A DNA stretch of 64,000 bases from Balanoglossus misakiensis (lineage: Eukaryota > Hemichordata). A program made the position numbers and the translations under genes. The stretch spans positions 13,268,001-13,332,000 of the forward strand of contig CM082577.2 of the NCBI GenBank assembly GCA_040954595.2, given 5' to 3'. Position 1 is the stretch's first letter. Every line of letters begins with the position of its first letter. Shown piece by piece: positions 1 through 12,639 of this stretch. Under the pieces are notes generated by a model. The model did not search any database and had not been told where the DNA came from. It was given only the letters and a program-made list of their open reading frames with translations.

Positions 1-2362
1 TCAAATCCATTGGAGAGAGGTGTCCTAGTACTGTTCGTATTACAGATTCAATCTGGTTTGAACTGACTCCTAATGTCAGGAGGTGATAATACACTAGTCG
101 TATTTCAGTTTTGTATAGGCCACCCTTTTCTTTGGTTTCCAGAGATGTCAAGTTGTGAATTGTTTCCTGCAGCTCCTTCTCTTTCTCAGTCTTCTCTTTC
201 AACTGCTCTTTCAACTCACTAACAATACCATCCAGGAAAATGGCAGCTGCCTCTCTATCAATTTCTATATTTTCTTCTGCTTCTTTGATTCGTTGTTTCA
301 GAGTTGTCATTTCTTTGTCCTTTTGTGTGAGCTGTGTTTTTAACTTTTTCTGTTCTTTTTCAACTTCCCTGAGTTGCCTTTCCATTCTCTTTGTCTTTTT
401 ACATTCTGTAACGTGATCCATGGATTCATCAATCAGAGACATTGCTGCATCCTTCCACTGAGTGGCTTTTTCTTTGTAGGCGTCTCTTTCCTTGGATAGT
501 GTCTGTATTTGTGTTTGCATACTTTTCATTTTTACAGCGTCATGTGCAGCCTTCTTTTTTTCTTCCTCCAAATTTTCCACTCTCTCTAACATATCATCTC
601 TTTCTTGCAGAATATCTCTCACTTTCACACCAATTACAGCATGGTATCTTTTGTTCTCAGCTGTCACTACTTTAAGTTTCTTCTGAGCTCTGTCTACTTT
701 CATTTCTGCTTTCCTTTTGTCATCTTTAAGTTGGGCTTTACTTGGTGATTTGGAATATTTAGTTCCACTTCTTAGGGACAGATGGCAGGTATTGTTGACA
801 TCAAGGTAAGTATTGGGTTGGGTTACTTCATCATATGGTGGAGGTAAAGCATTAGACGTCTTATCGATTTGCATCACATCATTATAACTTGGCGGATTTG
901 GACCAGCGAGTAAGAATGATGGGGGATTTGAGTCAGGTAAGAATGATGGGGGCTTTGGGTCAGGAATGAGAAAACTTTGGCCCCATGTAAACTCTTCAAT
1001 CAGGTAAGAAATAATGTTCCCATGTAGAGTTGCAGAATTTTTCTGATTTCTGCTTTTCTGAAATTTTCTTACAAGTTGTTCATACTTTTTATTTGTCTTT
1101 GTACACTTTGCACGGAGCTGTGTCTCTGTTCTATTTGTTGTGTTGACCGCAGCAAACCGCTGTAGCCAGGTAAGGAGGAGACTCAAGGGATTGCAGCGAA
1201 ACAGTGATCCAAACTTTTTACTGGTGAAGTAAAGTTCCAGAATTTCTTTATGTGTCAATGCCAAATGAGCACAACTAGTACACTCCTCCAGCAGACTGGA
1301 TCTAAAATGAAAAAAATTAAATAAAATTAGTTCAACTGAACGGTTTACAAGTAATGGGACAGCAACTCCAACATTTGATAAATTCACCTCCACAGTACAG
1401 TAGCAATGCATGTAATGTTACACAAAAATGACAATAAGCATTTCAACATGATAGAGAAAAATACCATGTAATTATGATTTGAATATCAAATTTGTCAGCT
1501 ACTGTTGCTATAAAAAGATCTATGTAAATATATATAACCACCTCAATTATGCCATAACTATATGTGTTACATTCAACATGCATTTTGTTGCACTTCAAAC
1601 ATAAAAACAAAATACTTTGGGTGCAGTGAAATTTTACGCTGCTTAAAATTGTGTCTAAGACAAAAACATGTTCTCAATAAATTTACAAGCAACAGCTACT
1701 AAAATAATTTACAGCTACTGAATTAATTTACTTTTAATAAGCTAGGGCAGAATGAGAAACCACACAAAAGCAATAAAAGAATCCACCACCAGTATTACAA
1801 AATCAAAATTAAAAAAACAACTTACAATAACAAAATAAACCAATGCCATGGTTGTTGAAACGTGAACTGGTGCTTTCATCTGGAAACAAGTCTTTCATCA
1901 TCACAACGATTAAACTGAACAGAAATAAAATTACATCAATAAATAATAAATTCAACAGAATATGAAACGATAGTCCTTGTTATAACGGTGGATTCACAAT
2001 CAAACGAAAACAAAAATACAAACGGAAAGCAAGAAACGCTTGTCTATGTCACGATAATATCGAATCGAAAACCCGGAAGTGATTGTGCGATTTTGTATGT
2101 GACACTGTAATATCGAGAAAACAAAAAAAACTGGCAAATCTGAATCAAAATGAAACAAAATTGATTATAAAACTTTACAAATGAAACCATAACTAAAGCA
2201 GTCGACATATACGAAACGAAAACATCACCTAAACAACACTTACGTGTAAGGATCGAAGCCACGCTGTACAAGGGACATGCTTGGCGTCCGTCGCCATGTA
2301 ACTGTAGGTACCGCTGAGTCGGCTACCCGGTCGGCTAACTCTAGATTGATCCGCGCAAACAT
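1..2362 (-). CDS. Coiled-coil protein with two PPxY motifs, 5' part (gene runs off window)
   Basis: Two exons are visible: 2362-2244 and 1301-1, joined by an intron with GTAAGT donor and TTTTAG acceptor; the phases match (two bases plus one). The second exon stays open for 433 codons to the window edge, so at least 473 residues are encoded. An in-frame Met at 2443 is an alternative start; I chose 2362 because the extra 27 residues look uninformative. Seen: a Cys/Leu-rich N-terminal part, a proline-rich stretch with PPSY (about residues 176-179) and PPPY (about 193-196), then a long Lys/Glu-rich segment (about 225-410) typical of coiled coil, then a segment resembling the part that precedes a transposase-like domain in uncharacterised marine-invertebrate families. 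Known: PPxY motifs bind WW domains such as those of NEDD4-type ligases. Inferred: an adaptor-like or domesticated-transposon protein. Function not recognised. Confidence 0.7.
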
Positions 2363-2443
2363 TTTCGATCGGATCTCTCTGAAATTGTGACTGAATAGAC
2401 ACTGAATGTCACAGAATCCAAATATTGGGGTTCCGTTTTTCAA

Positions 2444-3455
2444 ATTTGGACGATAATTGATGCAAGATATCGTGGAAATAAACGATATTTACCGATGTCA
2501 CTGAGCTTTCTGTCCGGGCGTTGCAGCTGAAGGAACCCTCATGTAGTAAAACTCTAAGCCTAGGCCTTTAAAGAGCTGTCATCTGATTGGCCAAAATCCA
2601 TGTAGTATTTACGCGGAAAGGGGGTTAAATATCCAATCGAAAAAGTCGTTTGAAAAACACCTACTACCGATCGCCACTAGAGGGCGCCCTTTCGCATCAT
2701 TCAAACCAGGTCACGTACACAAACACACAGAGTACAGAAGTTCTTGCCGATTTTAGACCTTTTAAGCAGAGAGTTGGACGATCAGTGATAATTCAAAACA
2801 ACATTTTATTGGAAGAAAATAACTTTATTTAGGAAAAAGAGTGACAATGACAGAAAGCTACAATTTTTTTTCTATTTATAAGGGTTTCAAAATAGCCTGA
2901 ACAGGCTTATCAGCATGGGCCTCCCTAGTTATGTTGCAATCATATTGAATTCATTGGGAGGCAGTACAACAAAGCAGATCTGGTGTTGCAAATGGTGGTT
3001 TCGCATGTCCGCATTAAATATCCACATGATTGAAAACGACGATTCATCAAACAAAGGCTGGCCCGCAGGAATCTGTGAAGCCTGTCTCCGATTGGCTTAT
3101 TTCTTTTGTGGTTCTTAGTAAGACCATTCTGTTATTTCCTTTAATAGCTGCCTAATCAGGGGTAATGACGCTATAGCTTCCGGCGAACCGGAGGTACAGC
3201 AACCTCAAAAGTTCTATTCTCATTGGTGGATAGACTGAAAGATTCAGTCTTGTGTGGTCGCTCCGGCTCGCCGCCTATAACCCTTTCCAGACTAGGCATT
3301 GCCGAAGCGCCCGCACACGGCTGAATCTTTCCGTCTAATGGGTTTATGGACCGGTTGAATAATGATTAAAACTCCACGTTTGAGCATATTTTAACACTAC
3401 TTTTTTGGCTCCGAAGTTATACAAAGAGACTTTGGTATTGGGTCGGGGGGGGGGG
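2444..3455. other. Intergenic spacer, probable divergent promoter region
   Basis: No open frame with coding character is seen. The stretch lies upstream of the minus-strand coiled-coil gene and the plus-strand nuclease, so it should hold both promoters, but I see no clear TATA box. A short hairpin 'gactgaaagattcagtc' lies near 3225-3241; it does not fit a tRNA. Confidence 0.4.
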
Positions 3456-4258
3456 GCGACTCACGCCGCAAAGCACACTGGGTAATTTTCTGCCATGGCC
3501 GCTCATTTTGAACTCAAAGCTTGCGCGGTTCACTTCCGGTCTACACACATAACGCTGGCTTGCTCCGACGCTGAAGATTTGTTTCCGTACAGTAGGTTCT
3601 GTACATGCACGTGTTCGTGTTTCGTTGGAGGTAAGCGATGTTTTTCTTTCTAGTGTGGTTTTATATTTTGTATAAATCTGACTCACTTTCAGCCACAAGT
3701 TTAGCTACGCTATTTACGTACGTACGAGAGTGACATAACGCTCAACGGGCCATTGTGCTGTGGGTGCCGTACGTTAAAATCAAGTGACCCGTGTGATGAT
3801 CATCGTAGTTCGAGCAACAGTATTCCTTTGGAATATGTTCCCTATAAAAGTAAAACACCGTCACTATTCATGGTTACCTTTTGTGTGCTTTTTCTTCTTT
3901 TTTTTCTTCTTAAAGTTGATGACTAGTTCGTAGTCAAGTTTGCTGACAGACCGTGTTTATCAGATATTCTCATGCCAGGTCTTAAAGGGCATATTTACAT
4001 AAAATACATTTAGTCTTATAAGCGGTACTTTTCAAACCATAGTTATATACCAGCAAACAGCAGCAGCAGTAACCAGCCGACTACTTTTTCGTTCTTCAAC
4101 CTCAAATTTTCACCCATTTACCGCAAGTAAGTGTCCGCTTTGATTCTCGAAAATAGTAGTAGCTTATGTGCTGTCGTAAAGACACTGTTTGCTACCACAT
4201 TTGTTGAACTATTACATTTTATTTATTCTTTTTTGTGTAGGCCTATTTCCATGTTGAA

Positions 4259-6295
4259 ATGGGAATACAGAATTTGTTACCAAAGCTGAAAAATGCAAAC
4301 AAGAGGGTTACTTTTGCACAATTGTCAGGATGCATTGTAGCAGTAGATGCTTCCATGCTGCTGCACAGGGGAGCATATGGCTGTGCATTAGACCTGTGTT
4401 GTGGGAACGACACAGACAGGCCAGTTTTTATCCCCTATCTAAACATCAATGTCATGCTTTTTCTCTGTGTTTTTTGTACCTGGATGGCTGATAGAGAAAA
4501 ATCCAAGGTCAAACAAAGAATTTGATTAAAGGAACCTTATGGGTTAAATCATTTTTTGTTACAAATTATATCTTGTTGGGTTTTTTGCAGCTATGTTAAA
4601 TATGTAATAAAATGGTTTGAGACACTAACGTCCCATGGAATTCTGCCAATTTTAGTTTTTGACGGAATTCCTCTTCCAGCCAAGAAAGAAGAAAACAACA
4701 AACGTTATAGGTTTGTGGCTATTTTTTTTTTTTTTTTTTTTTTTGCTTAACTGTAACTAATAGTAGGCCTTGCTTTCTACAGCAATTTGCAGGCTTCAGT
4801 TTTATTCACATAATGAAAATTCACTGTGTATGCATTCACCTCGATATTGTGTTTTATTGTTTTGTTAAATACAGAGAACGTGCAGCTGCCATTGCTAAGG
4901 ACAAAGCCTTGTTGCAAGAAAACAAACGCCAAGAAGCAAATTTACAATTTCAGAAGGGAGTATCAGTGACATTTAAAATGGTGACTGCAGTCATAAAGGT
5001 ACATTTTCTAGTGTGACCACACATCCTGATAGTGTTGGTAATAGTCTATCAGTTTGGTCACGGTCACTCCACACAGGAGTGACCGTGGTTTGGTAAACAA
5101 AGCTACACTCTGATATTTTTACATATGATTGCACAGACTAAATAAAAACAAAACTCAAGAACTTGCATATAATGTTCGAAAGTTTTAATAAATAGGAAAG
5201 AATATAAAATCATATATTTAGCAAAGGAGTAATTTTTAACACTGGGTTTTCTCTCAGCAACTATTAAAAAACAGTTTGTCTCTTTATCTGTTAGTAACAC
5301 TGTTGTTTTAAATTACAGGCAGTACAACAGTTGGAATACCATTACATAGTGGCTCCATATGAGGCAGATGCCCAAATGGCTCACATGGCTAGAAATGGCA
5401 TAGTGGATATTGTTATGACAGAGGACTCCGATCTTTTGGTGTATGGAGCTCCAAAGGTACAGAAGTTTTGATTCATCTAACAGTGAATTCCTCAGGATTA
5501 TACATGCAGAGTATGAAAATATGTCAGTGGTTCACATACTTGTTTCACTTGACCATTACATGTTTAATATGGTAAAAAGATTAAACTTTTTTTGTATCAT
5601 GAACTAAAATTAATACACTACTTATAATTGCATATGTACATCTTAATTTTGTGGTTTGTGATTCAACTAAAGCTTTTTAAAATTGCTTCATTTTCTGTTT
5701 TACACCCAAGTTGCTGTTTAAGGCATGGTTAGAAGATAGTGGAGGACTACTTATAGAACAGGAGAAATTACACTTCTGTTTTGACTTTACATGGACCTTT
5801 GACAGATTTGTCTGGCTGTGTATTCTACTTGGGTGTGACTATTTAGAAAGCATCAGAAACGTTGGCTTCGTATCAGCAACCAGATTCCTGACAGCAACTG
5901 CCAACAAAGACATTTTTGAGGTGAAGTTTACATAAAATTTGTCTATAATTTTTATGATGAATGCTTGGTTCAATGTACCTTCTGCAGCGTATTACTTCTG
6001 TTGTAAGCGTCATGGCATAAACTGCTACTCATGGCTGTCAGTATTTAACCATTGTAAGAAAATTACTTTATAGTCTTTGCTTAATGAATGAAAATGTTGG
6101 CCTTGTGAATATTTGAAGAAATGCACTTTAATTCTACAGAAGGCTGGGAAGTATGCACATTTTAACATATGCACTGTAGGCAATAACTTATCTTATGTCT
6201 GCTTATTTTAGACGCTTCCCCACATGTCAGCCATCCTGAAAAAAAACTTGCAGATTCCAAGGAACACACTGCGGATGGGCAGTGGTAGCGTTTAA
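4259..6295 (+). CDS. EXO1-like 5' flap/exonuclease, compact form (278 aa)
   Basis: Six exons: 4259-4419, 4591-4710, 4875-4998, 5319-5456, 5711-5920, 6212-6295; the total is exactly 279 codons with stop. The product is the XPG/RAD2-family nuclease core closest to exonuclease 1, which degrades DNA from 5' ends and cuts flaps in mismatch repair and recombination. Gly2 and the metal-binding acids align one to one with human EXO1: D30 (VAVDAS), D78 (LVFDG), E150/D152 (YEADAQ), D171/D173 (TEDSDLL) and the GCDYL aspartate near 224. The basic pair K85 and R92 is also present. The N region, I region and start of the helix-hairpin-helix are present, but the frame stops 26 codons later, whereas EXO1 is usually over 700 aa. 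A 5' leader exon may end at 3630 (GGAG|GTAAGC) and splice to 4241. Intron 1 seems to use a GC donor. Further 3' exons through an alternative donor near 6284 cannot be excluded; none was found before the convergent gene. Confidence 0.8.
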
Positions 6296-6462
6296 TACTG
6301 TGTTAGCATACATCGTTTGGCCTTCGTCTCAGCTGACTTCATTTTGTCGGCGCATATGGCGGCATGCGGTCTGTCCGTGTCTCTGTGACCTTTATTGACT
6401 GCTTTGTTTTCGCAAGATACCCTGTCACCTAAACTCTCACGTTCGTCGAGTAAAAGTCACCA

Positions 6463-6492
6463 TGTTGTTGTTGTTGTTGTTGTTGTTGTTGT
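6463..6492. repeat. (GTT)n microsatellite
   Basis: About nine GTT units lie just 3' of the EXO1-like stop codon, in probable 3' UTR or spacer. Confidence 0.85.
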
Positions 6493-6903
6493 CAGTCGTT
6501 ATTCTTACCTTTCATTAACCGTCCAATGTGAACTTCAGATCTCGCCAGAATCAGTTATTTTAGCTGAATTCCTGCTCGCTGGTTCCTTATGTATATCATT
6601 TATATGTATAAAATGTTTGCGAGGGCGTTACGATCCTGTAAATATACGCACGCGTTTACATGTCAAAGATACTTTAAACAGAATATGTGATCGAAACGAT
6701 TGGTTATAGTGTGTCACGTGATATGAGCTATGTAGCTATGGTGACCTTGGTGAAGTGAACGGCAGGTCACGACTCAGTGGTGGTGCATGTGTCTGACCAA
6801 TGGAAAGTTAATTAGGCCTATACGAACAACTACAGTGTACTTTGGGGTGTGATGTTGATCACAGAAGTGACAAGGGCAAACCCGTCATTAAAATTTCAAT
6901 GTA

Positions 6904-6909
6904 TTTATT
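6904..6909 (-). terminator. Candidate polyadenylation signal of the aminopeptidase gene
   Basis: AATAAA on the minus strand about 540 bases past the stop at 7446. It is the first canonical hexamer I see downstream, so a long 3' UTR is implied. Confidence 0.35.
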
Positions 6910-7445
6910 AAAGCTCAAGAAATCTAGCTTTCAACAAAAATGCATTTAGTGAAACATTTTTCTACACAAGCTCCTAATACAGTACAGGCGTTACATCAAG
7001 GAAATGACATAATAACTGGTAGATACAATCAGGAACTGAGGTTTAAACTTGTTATGTACTACTCTAAATGGGAAGATTCCCTTGCCGAGAAACAATAGTG
7101 TAGATATTATACATGTATGGACAAGCAAAAGTCGCGCTGATGCTAAATATTCTTATCGATCTAAGATTCACACCGATTTCATAAATGATGATCAGATTCG
7201 TTAAAACTCACAGCAGGTAGTAAGATTTCTTGTTCAAGGAATCAGAGATTATTTTCCAATGGCAAGCAGTCTTAGCACCACACTAAGCTGGAAGTCAATA
7301 ATGACGGATTCGTAGTTCAGCTCTAAAAATATCTCTGATTGATTTCTTCCCATCTCATTTTTTGTGCTTCTACTGTGAAGAGAAACAGTGTGGTCCGACC
7401 AGTTTCTTCAGGCTGTCGGACGTCACACAACGTCGTCGAAAAGTG

Positions 7446-10400
7446 TTAGATTCTTGACAACAGGTGAGCGGCTGTCAGTGCAACGATGGGGGCGCCCGTT
7501 GGGGTGCCTGGGAACGGTCCCGAGGACCCGGCGATATCCAGATGGGAGTAAGCCAGAGGCTTGGCGGCATCGATTCCATGCTGTGCAAAAAAAAAGGTTT
7601 ATGTATGATGAGTGTTTGGGTCTTGAAGTTGAAAGACCAGTCTCGTTCTTGGCATTCTTTTTACACACGTCAGAAAAGGGAACCTTTCCGTTTTTTATTC
7701 AACAAAATTCGTTCAAAAGTGAGTTAGGAGTACAACAGGTATGGGAGAAATTCCTACCTTGTCGAGACCTGACGCCATGATGAGGAACGCAGCGGGATTT
7801 TGGTGACCTCTGTTAGTCATTGTCGACGGGTTCGCTCCTGCTTGCAAGACATCCTCGTACTCTGACTTGCCCGCGTGAAATTCATAATCCTTGAAAGAGG
7901 TGAAACAAACATACTCAATCTGCAATTTACTGCGAAGAGATTTCGCATTCGTGTTGCAAGTAGCACTATTGTTTGCAGGGAACTCTTTAACATAGCCTAT
8001 GACAATTCGCCGATCAATCTCATTCTCGAATATACTCCATAGTCTGTCTCCTTTCTGTTTCCTTCCCACTCATCTTCACACATTCATTTTTCAAAGCGAA
8101 TATTTTAAATGTTCGATATTTTAAGTTTCTAAGTAAACGCACCTCTTTTCTGATTGTCGACACCTCAAAGGGATCAGCAAAGTTGTCGCCGGCTGAAACG
8201 ACAAAATATTGCATTCAGCGAATAATGACTTTCTCTAAAAGTTATATGCGTACGCCCACATGATGAATGCATGATACTGATACCAACGGTAGTAAGCTCG
8301 AAAGTCATTGGTTGAACTCAAAGTATGGGCAAAAATCATCCAACCAAAAGTGGCCTTGGCGCTAGCGTAGGCTTCCGTTCATCTCATGGTATCGGGAGCT
8401 TACCCTGTTGTAACTGTCTTGCGTGATCCACTCGTCTTGCCGGGCCATTGTCCAGAACGATCTTCAAAAATAGAATAATTAATTGCAAATTTAGGACAAT
8501 AATACTTATCTATATCGGATTTAATTCCATTTTTGATAAGTCAAAATGACGATATACGACACATGTATTTGGCCAACGTAACAAGTTACTTACGGAGTAG
8601 TTGGGTCCCATGGCGCGAATAGCATGGCCAGTTAGCGTGGCAATGGTGTAGATGTGCGGATTGATCTCAGCCAATGCCTGTATTGAAGAAAAAACGAAAA
8701 CGAGGAGATATAAAATCCAAAGATATTTCGTGCAAATCCTTGCTCTTTTGTCGCACGCAGTCACATAATTTTAATAGAATGGTGTATTTGAAAAGAAAAA
8801 GAAAAGTTGATGAGAGCGCTGGTTAGTCTGGTCCCCTGCCCCATTCACGCCGCTGGCTGTGCGCTATAGAAAAGGGAACATAGCTACTCATTGGACTTAC
8901 CTGGTCCTTCATTTTACACAATGGATCAGCCATTGCCATGCGTCCCTCGGCGTCCGTGTTGCCGATCCTAATGCGAACTCCAGCACGAGATGTGATGATC
9001 TCATCGGCCACATAGGAGTCTAACGGACAAGGGAAAGAACAATTTAAGGTTATGTCGTTGCAGGCAGGCGGGGAGAGTTTTGTCGAATTGGAATCAAAAC
9101 ACAGGCTGATTATTGGAAAATCTTTCCCGGAAATGTTCCAACGTTTTCACTGGTATTCACGAGGGTGATAATTTAGATGGTATGTTGTACTAATTAACAC
9201 CTACCTGGACCCACACTGTTCCTGACCATTGTCATAACTGCAGAGACTTTGATTTTCTTTGGTTTCAAAATCGAGAGGATTTCGAAGAAGCCAGCTACAG
9301 CCGCTGACCCACATTTATCTCTGGAGAAACAAAAATGAGAAAATGGGCAATGATGTCAACTTTGTGTTGTACAATAACAAATCGCATTGTTCTTTAGTAC
9401 ATCGCTTTTTTCTTAAGAGAGCTCAGAATACTTAGTAAGTTGGTCAACGTCAGCCCTCCACGCAAATAGGGATAGCGCCCCCAGCGGTGAATGTCGTAAC
9501 CGGGTACTCGAGCACCATTCGCGAAGAACCGTCAATGTACTGTGACAGATCTCTAGGTTCTGTATTGAAATCACGTACGCAATCCTACCTGTGCATTCCT
9601 TGCATTCCACCACTGATTTTAATGTCCGCTCCACCAGTATCGTAAGTCACGCCCTGAAATTACCAACACCAATTTATTCCTTTATTTTCCAACACAAAAA
9701 CTACACACTGGTGCAAGCGATAAAACAAGGACGGAGGACAAATGCGACATATTGCATCATAATTACAGGAATGAATGTCTGTCCTCTGGTTGTTCGAATA
9801 CCAGGCAATAATTGTTGTAGATCAGTTATATTGTTATGAAACCGCGCCAACAACTACCGATAGAAATGGCAGCATTGCTGTCTTTGTAGTAACATTTGAA
9901 TTTTTAGCAAAATAGTGCAAACTGACTTCAATGGGGACGCGCAACCACCTGTTAACAATTCAATCTTTTCACCCCTACCTTTCCGACAATGAGGAGTGTC
10001 TTGTCCACCTCCCCTTCTCCAACATACTCCAACTCAATGATGCGCCCCTTGTGGCGGTCAATGTGACGGGCGCATCTGTTGACAGCGGCGTGTAGGGGAT
10101 AATCCTTTTCCAAGACTGCCTCGTCAGAAATGACTTTGACCTGTACATGAAAAGGCAGATCTTGCTTACAGAGAAAGGATCTTTGTTTCATGTGTTCTTA
10201 TTTGAGTTATTTCATCCACAATTGTCAACTACCGCTTTGTAATTAGTATATTCTTTCTACTGGGCACACGTGAGACAACGGAACACAATCGCAATTCTTA
10301 CTTTGACGACGGAATCCTTGAAGAGGCTGGTCACATACTCTTCTACTTTAATGGCTGACATTCTCTCTGGGTCAGAGCCGCCAATGTCTCTGTATACCGA

Positions 10401-12639
10401 TCTGAGACACGAAGACATCAAATTTATTCGCAACAGGAGATTGGTTCGCCTGCCAGAAGTGCTGATTTTGTCTAATAATATGATCTATTACAGTATCGGT
10501 CTCTAGATGCAGAGCTTCTATAATAATTGCCAATGGTAGTAGCGAGTTTATTTGTCTTACACAAGTTGAAAATCTTCACTATGTGACTGGGCTACAGTAC
10601 TATACAGACCATCCCCACAGTGTATTCTAGAACAGTCACCCCTGGGCATATACCCACCGGATCCCCTATCCCTAATAACCCTAACTTGTGGGTGTGCCTA
10701 TTACTGTCATCGACTCCAAATTTTACCTGCCACTTTCCAGGGCGATGGCCAGCTTAGTCATTCTGTCGCCCTCTTCCGCACTTGTTGACCAAATACCTAA
10801 CTTGGTGGCTTTGCTTGCCTTGGCCGGGACATCTTCTCTCACTTCTAGAGGCTTGAACAGATGACATAGAACGCTTCATTGAATAAGTGAAGAAATTGTT
10901 CTCATATTCAATATTACGTCAATTCATTTATGTGACAAGTGAATTCACCCCCCATACCAATGTTTTACTATTGTAATTCCATCATGGGGTATAAATGATT
11001 GGTCGCCACTGTCTTACCACATAGAGTGCGTGCAAAGCACCCAGAACGGAGACCAGCTGCGCTTCTGCATAAGTAGCATTGGGTGGGCAGACCAGCAATG
11101 GAGACTTACAGCCTGCTGTACGAGCTCTACAGAGATACAACAAAAATATGTAGAACATATCAGATACAGAGACTCAACTTACATGTGTTCTGATTTCTTT
11201 GTGGTTTTAAATATCGAATCCTTTATCCTTATTTCGCTTAGTGTGAGAAAATGGAGAAAGTAGATTGAAATGGTTATGAACGGATCGGGATAGTGTACAC
11301 CATGGACTGACCTCTTTATGCCCTTTTCAGCAGCATCACTAAACCGTCTGATGTCGTCATAGTCTCGATCCAAAGGACCCGTCGGCGAAAAGATCAACCT
11401 CTTTGCCGGCAAGGCAACGTTTGTAACGACCACTTCTTTTCCCACACCATCGTCCGTCTGAAAGACAACAAAACTGTGTATATATCGTTTTTCCTTCCAA
11501 TTTTATGATGTAAGGACACTGTGCTCCCTCCCTGGTGTTCTCAAGATATAGTCTGCATACAAGATTACATATTTGTCAAAATGGAGGATGGAATTGGAAA
11601 GGGCGAGATACCTCTGAGAGATTTTCCAACGTTGTTTTCAGAACCTGCAGAGATTCTGGCAACGTGGATACTTTGTCGGTGATCAGTATGATACCATCAA
11701 ATCCATCGGCATCTACCTTGGTAGTGGAAACAATTTCACAAGGCAACTTCCTACAGAGAATATACAATGATGATACGCAAGATATGGAAAGCATTCGTTT
11801 CCGTTATGGAGAATACACTTCTGAACTTTGGCTGTTGGGCATGAGTTCTTTTAGTCACGGAGCTGTGCGCACGCATCATCCAGCCGAGTGTCCGTGCTGT
11901 GTGAGAATTGATTTTTCGCGAGCTTCTGAGAAAACATTGATTCCGTCGAATATTCAAGAGATTCCTCACGTGGCAATTCATGCTTCTTCCATGATTGTCG
12001 TCTAGAAAAATGCAACTGGGCCTAAAATTAAGAGAGACTGCAAAACATGGCTATAATTTTACCCAGTTCGCATATCGAAAGTGAAACTATTATTTTATAG
12101 GCCTATATCTTTGCATCACATTCTTGTGAAGTTGCATCAGAAGCCCCTAAGTTCGGCCACTAGGAGTAAAAGTGAAAATTCCACAGTTAAATTTTGACAC
12201 TATTTCACAGGAAAGCTCCGATATGTTACATATCGTCAGCAGACATTGGTGACTTTCTTTTACATCGGCAGTGCTCAGAAAATAGACTGTTGTCCGATTG
12301 CGGGATCTTTCTCTTTCCTTGCAACTTAGAAAAAAAATCCCCACATTCTCAGGCCTGTAAGCTAGATCGAAACACTGCACAGAGAAAAACAAATGCTCGG
12401 ATAAACGAAAATTCAGCGCGGAACTTCTTCAGTTCAAGATGTGGAGGTGAAGCAATGGGTTGTCAGACAGACAAAAGACGGAGAAGCCTAACATTTATCG
12501 GAATGATCCGAGACGAGAAATTGACTTTCGGGTGGCCGAGTTGATCTGTTTCCTTTTTTTCACAGTCCCTCTATCCACAGGGAGTGTGCTTCAATTTATA
12601 AAGTTATGGAACTTGGGCATGTACATGTAATACTTACAT
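7446..12639 (-). CDS. M17 leucyl aminopeptidase family, W07G4.4-like putative aminopeptidase (509 aa)
   Basis: Exons, 5' to 3': 12639-12638 (only AT of the start codon), 11750-11612, 11457-11312, 11126-11018, 10851-10727, 10389-10302, 10140-9979, 9653-9589, 9320-9205, 9019-8901, 8677-8594, 8461-8404, 8192-8143, 7889-7758, 7580-7446. All junctions keep phase and the sum is 510 codons. Family M17 enzymes are two-metal cytosolic exopeptidases, usually hexamers, that remove N-terminal residues from peptides. Every metal-site residue is present with near-canonical spacing: K257, D262 (GKGVTYDTGG), D280 (RDKCG), then D340, E342 and R344 (NTDAEGR). The N-terminal half is the divergent domain of this family, and the C-terminus (about 365-509) has the ATLTGH, GHQ and HLDIAG blocks. 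Length agrees with the roughly 520-aa nematode relative W07G4.4. The 5' UTR lies just above 12640. The gene converges on the EXO1-like gene. It looks intact; the substrate is not predictable. Confidence 0.92.

Noticed and set aside
3180-3345. Possible tRNA or small RNA from short hairpins
   Set aside because: No cloverleaf, no A/B box arrangement and no conserved T-loop could be found.
6395-6709. 104-codon frame with a poly-valine run
   Set aside because: Driven by the (GTT)n repeat; no homology seen and probably 3' UTR or spacer.
11535-12005. 156-codon plus-strand frame
   Set aside because: Antisense to the second coding exon and first intron of the aminopeptidase; no motif.
12147-12392. 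Minus-strand frame containing SCEIVSKFN, similar to the start of the aminopeptidase (PCEIVSTTK)
   Set aside because: The likeness is limited to about eight residues inside intron 1 and lacks suitable splice sites; probably chance.
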